A DNA stretch of 55,468 bases from assembly GCA_030539295.1 (NCBI GenBank), contig JAUNSJ010000025.1:1-55468 (forward strand), given 5' to 3'. The DNA comes from Planctomycetia bacterium. Its GTDB lineage: Bacteria; Planctomycetota; Planctomycetia; Pirellulales; Thermoguttaceae. Below are positions 34,615 through 43,800 of the stretch, piece by piece. The position numbers were made by a program, and so were the translations under genes. Numbering within the stretch: the first letter of the stretch is position 1; every line of letters begins with the position of its first letter. The notes under the pieces are model-generated. The model did no database searches and was not told the origin of the DNA. It saw nothing but the letters and a program-made list of their open reading frames with translations.

Positions 34615-37161
34615 TTAGAACTGCCAGGCCAGACCGACTCTTCCGGTGTGCAGATTTTGTGTATCGTTTACCAGGAAGTCGTATCCGCCGAAGAGGGTAA
34701 AGTTGTTCTGCGTTATGTTGCCACCGACTCCGAGGTTGCACCAGTCCGTACCGAGGTCGACGCCGTAGACGTTGTACTTATAGTCGCCGGTGTAGTTCTC
34801 ATTATTTTGATTATTGAAACTACTTGTGACGGTACCGCGTGTATCGCCGAATTCATGGATCCAGGACGACTGAAGGAACAGATTGCCGGTCCGACGCTGA
34901 CCCTCAAAGGCCCAGAGGAGACGGCCGCCGAGTTCACTTCGATAGGAATTGTACTCCGATTCGTCAATGTTGAGAGCGGTTGCGCCAGTTCCCTCTTCTG
35001 AAAACGCGTCGGTTGTGAGTGAGAGATACTGGAAGGCTCCGAACGGCTGGAAGATACTTCTGGCCAGCGGAATATTAAATCCTTTTTCCAGACGACCTGC
35101 CCATTCGGTCCCGGACGTCTTGCCGGTATTGGTTCGCTCGAGGAAGGATATGTTGCGTATCGTACTAAAATTATCCCAACCATAATTAAAATTACCGAAC
35201 AGGTATCCGTTGTTCGTACTGCGAACGAAGTAGAGACCGGCTTTATAGCTGTCGGCGTTGGCCTGTTCATTGAGTCCGTTGACCTGATATTCCGTATCGC
35301 CATAGGCAAAGAAGCCGCCGAATCGGAAGCTGGGCGTAATGGAGAAATCGCCACCGGCCAGGACACCATTAACGGAGTAATCACCGCCAAAGGCATTGCC
35401 GTCGGAGTCCACATCGCCATTGACCCCGTAGTACGTGCCCCACATCTTAAGGCCAGGGCAAGGCATCATGCCAGTCGGGCAGCATGGGTCGTAATTTTGG
35501 CTACAGCAGAAGACATCTTGCGGTCGCAGGTAGTTGGCCAGGGTATTATTGACAATGGTCATATTTTGAATTTCCATCGTCGCCATGGAGCCGTAAACGG
35601 CGCCGTCTATCTGGGCCAGTGCGTATTGCGCGAGGTCAGGATCACCGTCGGTGTACTGGTCCAAGGCAAGGAGCACTTCTTCCAGGTCGCTGCCCTTAAC
35701 GTAGTTGTTACCGAGGGTATCGATATAGTTACCCATATTTTGACTGTTTTCGGTTGTGCCCATAGGGCCATAGAGAACAGCGCGAGCCACGTCGAGATAA
35801 TAATTATCATTGTCGTAACTGGTAACAAAGCGAAGTAGTTCATCTCCCGTATCGCCTTGAGCGGAAAGTTCTTCCGTAACGGTAATATCTCTGCCCTGAA
35901 TTACTGTATAGCGATCGCCTACGGAAAATTCTCCGCCGGGCTCCGACTCTGTTACGACGCTGATAACGCCACCGGTCACGGTCAGGTCGGCGCTTTGAGC
36001 ATCGTAGACGTCGTTATCGACTCCGGGCGTCGCTTCACCACCGGAAACGGGCGCCAGGCGGACCTGCAGCGTTCCGCCATTGATAGCCAAACTGCCGGTA
36101 TCAAACTTAGTCACTTTCGCGTCCCCGGTCATTTTGAGGATGCCTGAATTTTCCAGACGCGTTTTTCCGGTTATTGTGCCAATATTTTCCAGCGTGCCGT
36201 TATTGACCAGACTCGTTTGAGCATTGATACTGTCAACGTTGGAGATTGTGCCGTTATTGGCGAGGCTGACCGGTGCATTTATTGTCGTGACGCTGTCAAT
36301 AGTGCCTTGGTTGATGAGCGAATCTGCCGCGGTAATGGAGTTGAAACCGATAATTTCCCCGTCCACCTGATTAATGAGGGATGGAGCACTGATGGAACCT
36401 TCGTCTTCTGTGGCCGAGGAAATGGAACCGTAGTTCGTCAGTGAGGAGGTTATGGACAGAGTGCTATCGCCGGTAATGGTACCACCGGTCGAATTCGTAA
36501 GCGAGTCGGCCGTAATTTGCGAATAGTCATTGATTGCACCGCCGTTGATGATGCCTGCGTTTGGCGTACTTAAAACGGACGTCTCGTCGAGACCATCGAG
36601 CGTGCCATAATTCTTGATTTCGCCGACTGCCGTGATCTTTCCGGTAATAAGGCTGTTGGGGTCGCCTGTGGCAGGTCCGTTCTGGATCGTACCGCCGGAG
36701 GAGACGCCTCCGGTCGCGTTACCTTCAATTTGGCCATTGTTGATCAGTCCGGCTGACGAAAGCGTCATGGTCCCGGTAAAGTCAATTTGGCCGTTATTCG
36801 TGAATCCACCGATACCGCCGGCGTTGATATTGACAACTGGGTCAGTGGTCGATTCGCCGCTGTAGCCAATTCCGCCCCCATTTATAAACGACTCTGTTGT
36901 GCTGCCGAAGGTTAGATTCTGATAATCCGACCCCGGTACATACTCGCCGCTAAGGAGAGAATACGGTTGCCCTTCTTTAACGGTTACGGCCCCTGTCGTA
37001 TCGTCGATCGTAACATTGGTGTAGTCCGCCGCTTGCAGACTTGACCCACCCCCGGACAGAATCATGCCGAGCAGTAAGGAGGCAAGTAACCGTCTCCGCT
37101 TGACCGTTAACGACGATTCGCGTCTCTGTTTGGTACTCTTCCTGACTTTTCCCTTGTTCAT
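34615..37161 (-). CDS. Autotransporter (type V secretion) with beta-barrel domain
   Basis: 848 aa. A long basic leader (MNKGKVRKSTKQRRESS..KRRRLL) precedes the hydrophobic signal core, with cleavage near LQAAD (about 46), typical of autotransporters. The passenger (about 47-500) is rich in N/T/G repeats such as LVNNGTLENIGTI and LINQGTIDSVTTI, expected to form a beta-helix. A short Cys/Pro-rich stretch (CCSQNYDPCCPTGMMPC, about 565-581) precedes the C-terminal barrel (about 590-848), which ends in aromatic F. Such barrels insert in the outer membrane and expose or release the passenger. AAAGGAT precedes the ATG. It is divergent from the giant LEPR-XLL gene. Confidence 0.88.
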   Translation of the reverse strand: MNKGKVRKSTKQRRESSLTVKRRRLLASLLLGMILSGGGSSLQAADYTNVTIDDTTGAVTVKEGQPYSLLSGEYVPGSDYQNLTFGSTTESFINGGGIGYSGESTTDPVVNINAGGIGGFTNNGQIDFTGTMTLSSAGLINNGQIEGNATGGVSSGGTIQNGPATGDPNSLITGKITAVGEIKNYGTLDGLDETSVLSTPNAGIINGGAINDYSQITADSLTNSTGGTITGDSTLSITSSLTNYGSISSATEDEGSISAPSLINQVDGEIIGFNSITAADSLINQGTIDSVTTINAPVSLANNGTISNVDSINAQTSLVNNGTLENIGTITGKTRLENSGILKMTGDAKVTKFDTGSLAINGGTLQVRLAPVSGGEATPGVDNDVYDAQSADLTVTGGVISVVTESEPGGEFSVGDRYTVIQGRDITVTEELSAQGDTGDELLRFVTSYDNDNYYLDVARAVLYGPMGTTENSQNMGNYIDTLGNNYVKGSDLEEVLLALDQYTDGDPDLAQYALAQIDGAVYGSMATMEIQNMTIVNNTLANYLRPQDVFCCSQNYDPCCPTGMMPCPGLKMWGTYYGVNGDVDSDGNAFGGDYSVNGVLAGGDFSITPSFRFGGFFAYGDTEYQVNGLNEQANADSYKAGLYFVRSTNNGYLFGNFNYGWDNFSTIRNISFLERTNTGKTSGTEWAGRLEKGFNIPLARSIFQPFGAFQYLSLTTDAFSEEGTGATALNIDESEYNSYRSELGGRLLWAFEGQRRTGNLFLQSSWIHEFGDTRGTVTSSFNNQNNENYTGDYKYNVYGVDLGTDWCNLGVGGNITQNNFTLFGGYDFLVNDTQNLHTGRVGLAWQF

Positions 37162-37785
37162 TGGAACATCCTTTGCTCTTGCGGTGACAATCCTGTTTGC
37201 CCCCTGTTTCTATCTATGGACATAAAAACATTCTTGTACAAAACGAAACAACATCCTGTTTTTATCGTTATCGACTATTGAGTGGGATTAATTAAGAAAA
37301 AAATGATAAAATATAACGATTGTATGACGATTATACTCAAACTTCTTATATTTTTTATAAAAATGATTAAAACAGCAGTAGCGTCTGTGCCGGAAATGAC
37401 GGTTGGCCAGACTGCCGTGTAATGATAAAGCTAATATGAAAACGAATATATATTATAAAAATTAATATAAAAACCTCTGTCTCTGTTTGACGTGACTTTG
37501 ACGCGGCTGTACAATCTTCAGTACAATCGCTAAAATTGACTTTTTTTGCCAAAAAGTGCGTTTGGGTTATTGCAAAGCGTGGTGAATTCAATTAGAATAG
37601 TAAATAATGGGGCAAGAAGGTCGTGTTTTGTTCCGGTTAGAGATTTGTACGTTAAAAATTTAACATGTTTGGGCGGGAGTTAAAAATGGGTATGTTTCAA
37701 AAGCTGTTTTCGGCTGGTTGTTTCGACGGATCGCGAGAGACTTCAAGGAAAGATTCAGGTCAATATAATAATAGAACGTCCTGGT
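37162..37785. other. AT-rich divergent regulatory region between two surface-protein genes
   Basis: About 620 bp, strongly AT-rich between 37220 and 37480, with A and T runs. It holds a promoter for the rightward gene; a promoter for the leftward autotransporter must also be here but none stood out. No gene is supported. Confidence 0.5.
37570..37598 (+). promoter_or_regulatory. Promoter for the giant LEPR-XLL gene
   Basis: TTGCAA (37570-37575) and TAGAAT (37593-37598) are 17 bp apart. The leader is about 200 nt. Confidence 0.45.
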
Positions 37786-37804
37786 TTGGAAAAACGGACA
37801 AAAT

Positions 37805-37813
37805 GGGGGGGGG
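37805..37813 (+). repeat. G9 homopolymer at the start of the giant LEPR-XLL gene
   Basis: Nine G immediately follow the AT of an ATG at 37803. With nine G this ATG is out of frame with the protein and would stop near 37918. With eight (or eleven) G it would read M-G-G-V-A-N-S-K-K into the LEPR-XLL segment. Confidence 0.85.
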
Positions 37814-40800
37814 TGGCTAATTCTAAAAAGCTGCATTATCGAACGTTCCGACTTGAGGAGCTGGAAGACCGGCGTCTTCTGTCGGTCTGGGGGGGCGAGC
37901 TTGCCACGGCCAGTGTAACGGACAGCGTTGTTATGGCCAGCAGTCTGCCGCAGCCAACGTCGGCTGTCCCGGTGATACTGGCGACCAATGGCGCCCCGGC
38001 CCAGCCCTGGAACGGTACGACGGACACAACATGGTTTGATACCGCAACATACGACGCAGCGACCGAATACACGCTCGACACGGCGGAGAAGCTGGCTGGC
38101 CTGGCCTCGATTGTTAATGGGACCGCGGGGTTGGAAAACGCGTATGACTTTGCCGGGAAAACGGTTAAGCTGGGTGCCGATATTGACTTGGCGGGCAGAA
38201 ACTGGACGCCGATCGGGCTTCAGCAGACGTGGACGGCGTATAAGGAATTTAGCAAGGGGCCTCATTTCGCCGGCACGTTCGATGGGAATACCCACACCAT
38301 CTCCAACCTTTCGATTACGTCGATTCCTGCCAAATACTTCGAGATCAATACGTCAGCAGCGCACGAATCCGGTTGGGTTGCCATTGGTCTGTTCGGAACG
38401 GTCGTCGGAACGGAGGCTGACCCGGCTTTCATAACCGATGTAACGTTAGTGGACGCCAAAATCGATCTTGACGTTACGGCAACCTCAGTTGGGATCAATA
38501 TAGGTTTGGTAGCGGGGCAAGGTGCTGAATTTGTTAGCTTTACGGACTGCCACGTTACGAAATCAGATACCGGGACGACCAGTCTGAAGTTCAATTCGCA
38601 GCAAGAGGGTGCGGAGCTAAGAGACATTGCCTTGGGTAGTGTAACGGGCATGTTGAACCGCAGTTCCATGAACGATTGCAGTTCTGTGGCCTCTATTACG
38701 GCAACGTCAGCAAATGGGGGTCACAAGTTCCTCGTCGGGGGTCTGTTCGGACTCTGGAATTGCTGGGCACCGGGCCCGGACGACCTTTACACGCCTAACC
38801 TTATCGTGGCCAACAGCACGTACAATGGCGTTATTTCCGTCAGTGGGGTTGGCAGCGCGAACGTTGGCGGTATTGGCAACTCGCTGGTTCTGGACGGTAA
38901 GATTGAGAATTGCTCTTCATCGGGTTCGATAACATCGGTAAGTACATCGACCAACGCCAAGGCAGGCGGTATTATGGGCGCTTTGGACGCGGGCTCCTAT
39001 CCGTACCACTCGTTCGGGACCTTGATGAATTGCCGCTCCGATATGGCTCTTAGTGTCGAAACGACGGTGGCAACGCCGCGATACAGGACGTCTGACGGAA
39101 CTGAGATTTACGTTCCTGAATTTGCCATTGCCGGAGGTATTATCGCGAATATAACGTCCAACGCGGGCGATACGACGGATACCAATCTGGTTCGGGATAA
39201 CGAGTTCACCGGCACAATTTTGGTGAATGGGAATGACGCGTACGTCAATTACGCGGTGGGCGGTATTATTGGTATGATCAATAACTCGACCTACGCCACG
39301 GGCGTTGCCGGCGATATTATGGTTGAGAATAATACACTGGGCGAGAGCGTAACCGTGACCGTAAACGGTGAAGAGACGACGCAACTCGTTGCCGTGGGCG
39401 GTATTATCGGCGGTGCGCAGATGACGGACGTCAACCGCATCGTTATCGTTCAGGACGAAGACAAAGTTCCCGACTCCACCGCCTTCTCCGTCAACGTTAC
39501 GACGACAACAACGCCGGTCATGATTGATGACTTTATCGGGACGGAAAACGCTATCGAACGGGTCCTGCCGCTCACGGAAGATTCCTGGGATGGTTCGATT
39601 GATATCAGTTGGTTTGATCCGGCAACATACGCCGCAACAACCGAATACACGCTTTCAACGGCGGAGCAGCTGGCTGGCTTGGCCGCCATTGTTAATGGGA
39701 CCGCGGGCTTTGACAAAGCTTATGACTTCTCCGGGAAAACCGTTACGCTCACTGCCGATATCGACCTGGCGGGCAGAAACTGGACCCCGATCGGGCTTCA
39801 GAAGACGTGGAACGCCTACAAATGGTTCTTTGGCAATCCCAAAGACCCTACCGATATCCGACCGGTTTTCGCCGGAACATTCGACGGTGGTAATCATACC
39901 ATTTCCAACCTGTCGATTACGTCCATTCCGACGGATCTCTACGGCGGTAGTGACTATATTTCCCTGGGTCTGTTCGGAACCGTTGCCGGAAAACCTGATG
40001 TTGGGGAGTTCGTTGATACGACGGTCAATGTGCCTGCCGCCCTTAAGAATATCACTTTAGTTGATGCCAATATTGATATTGCCGTTGGTGATATTGTGGG
40101 CGACGATAACCCAATGAATATTGGATTCCTTACCGGGCAGGCTGGGCGAAACGTGACCATTGAGAATTGCCACGTTACAAAGTCTGACCCCGACAGTTCG
40201 GTACTGAAGTTCTATTCGGCCAGGACCAATCCCAACTTCTTGTGGAATGTCGGCAGTATTGTTGGTATTATGAACACAAGTTCCATGATTGACTGTAGTG
40301 CCCAGTCTGATATTCACGGAACAATGACGGACACGGGCCTTCTTACAGGCGGTCTTTTCGGATTGTGGTCGTCCTACATTGCGGGCCAGGACAGCGAATA
40401 CCGGCCCGAGCTGAAAGTTGAGAATTGCGAGTACGATGGAGAGATTGTACTCAATTCGGATAACTATATTAAAGTGGGTGGAATCGGCAATTCGACGATT
40501 ACGAGCGGGACCATAACGAACTGCGAATCGAAGGGCAACATTGAGGTGCTGAGCGACGGTTTGATTCAGGCAGGCGGCATCTTCGGAATATTCGAAGGAG
40601 GCTGTATGTGGGACTTCAGCGCAGGTTCCATAACAGACTGTGTCTCCAGTATGACTCTTAACCTTACCGCAGGCAGTGGCGAAGTCAAAGCAGGCGGTAT
40701 TGTCGGTGTTACCTCTGCCTGGGTTGGAACAGAAAACAAGTTGAATCTTATTCAAGAGAATACTTTTTCCGGCTCGATTGAAGTCGAAGGAACGAGTTCT

Positions 40801-43800
40801 GATATTGCCTATTATGTCGGTGGGATCGCGGGCGTCGTGAATGCGTTGGGCATCACGATAGCGATTCCTGGCAAGGTCGACCCGAATTCCGGTGATTTCC
40901 TCGTCTTTGACAATACGGTCGACAGCGACGTGGATATAATTGTTAACGGCTTGAATAATACGACCTCGAAGGATCTTGCCGTCGGTTCACTCGTTGGCGG
41001 GACCTTCTCCGACACGACTCATACGGTTACGGTCAAAAATTTTGATGTCCCGAATATTGACGTAATTGTGGGAATAACTTCCGCGAGTACCCTCTATCCG
41101 ACCAATCTCCCTGTGGCGACCGTTTCGAAAGAGGGAACAACGTTTGAAGTCGTGGGCCTGGTCGTGAACACGCTTGTCGATGAAAGTGAGTTCAACGATA
41201 CCGTTTCGCTCCGGGAAGCGATTGCCTATGCGGAGGCGAATATTGAATGGACCGCAAAGGAAGCAGCCAGTTTCGAGGATGGCCAGTTCGGCTACAGCTT
41301 TAAGACCAACGCTATTGTTGCCGCGGCCGACATGGATGAAGGCGAAGCGTATTATACCCCAACCGGCTGGGACGGGTCCGAAGCGAGTATCAAAAACGCG
41401 ATGGTTACATTTGACGCCAGTCTGCTTCCGGCAACGGGTTTGCCAACCATTACCCTGACTACTGAACTTGCCATTACAAAAGCGATTGTTATTGACGGCT
41501 TGGTTGGTACTGGTACTGACGCCAAACAGATTGTACTCGACCGTGGTTTGGTTACGTATAATGAAGAGAATTTCGACTTGGCCGCTCTTTGTCAGACGGA
41601 TCCTGACACTTCCGAAGTTTGGGTAGTCGAAGAGGGTGCCGCTTACAGTCGTATTCTCAATATCAGTACGACGAACGTTTCAGTCTCGCTCTCGAATATG
41701 AAGATGCAGGGTGCGTATCACTTCGGTTATGGAGGTGTTATCTATAACCGAGCCAATCTTACACTGGACAATATTGATATAGTCGGAAATTACTCTGTAA
41801 AATATACATCGGATAGCGTTTCGTCTACAATTTACAATACGGGTTCACTTAGAATGTTCGGTGGCAGTATTCAGGGCAACCGATTGACCGGGTGGGGGAA
41901 TATCGTCTCCAAAAACACCGATTCCGCCGACAAGACAATTCAGCTCGATGGCGTAACGGTTCGTCACAACTTTGGTGGAAATGGCGTATTTATTGAGCCT
42001 TGGAATGAGCAAAACATTATTGTCGTCAATTGCACCGTTGACGAAAATATTGGAGCGATCATTCATACGGAGAACCCGTTTAATCTTGAAATGAGGGACT
42101 CGACCTTTACCAATAATTTTGCAAATGGCAAGATTTATCTCTATACCGGAACGTCAACGATAGAGAACTGTGTCTTTGACAACTCCGGGTATGACATTGC
42201 GAAGGACGGTAATTACTGGGCCAGTTTTGCTCCCTACGTTGGAGGTGTGGGAGCCACCGATAAAATCACATTCACCAATTGCCTCTTCAACGAATACTCT
42301 TTTGCCATTGGCAAGTATTCCGGAACTGGCCTCGTGGACATTACCCTTGATCGTTGCACGTTGACCAATTGTTTTGACGTGGCCGTTTCGAATAACACGG
42401 GAATGTATACGGTCGATGGATACAAGAATGGCGTGAGTCTGACGCTGAAAGACAGCCTGATTTTAGGCAACGGTACGGATTTGAGCAATGGAAAGACCGA
42501 AGGGGACGTCAATATTACCATTGACAACTCGATCGTTGGTCGTTACGATGACACAACCGGCACGGCTGTTCTCACCAAGACGAGTTCCATTGTCGATACG
42601 ACCCAGGGAACGATTGAGTTTGTACAGACGGACGACCCGACGGCGGACGGCTATTACGAAGTGAAATCCGTCACGATGTATGGCGAGACGATCGGCCTCT
42701 TGGGAACATCGGCGGAAGCCAGTAGCAAGCAGGTTTCCATTATCGGTTATCATTCCGCGGCGGCGACGGATCTGAACATGACGGATATTACGAACGCCTT
42801 GTATACAACGGTCACAACGCTTGATGATACGGAAAACCCGAGCGATGGCGTTATTTCGCTCCGGGAAGCGATTGCCTATGCCGAGGCGAATATTGAATGG
42901 ACCGCAAAGGGGAAAGCCGATTTCACGGACGGCCAGTTCGGCTACAGCTTTAAGACCAACGCCATTGTTGCCGCGGCCGACATGGTTGATGGCGAAGCGT
43001 ATTATACCCCAACCGGCTGGGATGGGTCCGAAGCGAGTATCAAAAACGCGATGATTACGTTTGATTCGTCCCTAACAGGGAATACGATTACCCTTGAGGC
43101 GGTTCTGACCACGACAACAGCGATCGCTATTGACGGAACGCTCGGTAATGGTCAATCGGTTACGATTACAAGTCCCGATGGCTATAGGCTGGTCAATAGC
43201 GGAACGCTCGCACTTTCGAACGTTGCTTTGGACGCCGGGCTGATTCAGAACGGAACCGCGACCTTTGATGGTAACGTTACACTCGGGTATCTGGCCGGTG
43301 CGGAGGAGGGGACGGAGGGTATGGTCTCTGTCTTGCCGGATGCCGTCCTTATGATTCGCGACTTTGACGAAACCTATTCTGTGAAGCCCGAAAGTTACTC
43401 CGACTACCGTGTACACAATAAGACGGAAGGCGATTTAACCATTGGTGCCAAGGACGGCCAGATTACCACGCCGACTGCTCTTCTGACTGTAACAGGTGTT
43501 ATCGCCCAGCCGATCTATACCGAAGATACAGCAGCGGGTCAAACGGTCGTTAATATTAACTACTTTGGTATGGAGGACGCGTTGCCGGTTGGCCTGGGAC
43601 AGGCAAGCTTTACCGTCACGAGAGGGGCAGATGATGTCTCCGGTTTGTTCGGTTTCATTGCGAGCGAGAACGAAGCCCGTGGTATTGCTATTGGCAGTGA
43701 CGATATTGCCGCAGGTGACTACACGCTTACGGTGAATTACGGAAATCTGACCGGTACCTTCTCGTTCACCGTTACGGGCACGGCCGCACTGACTCTGACT

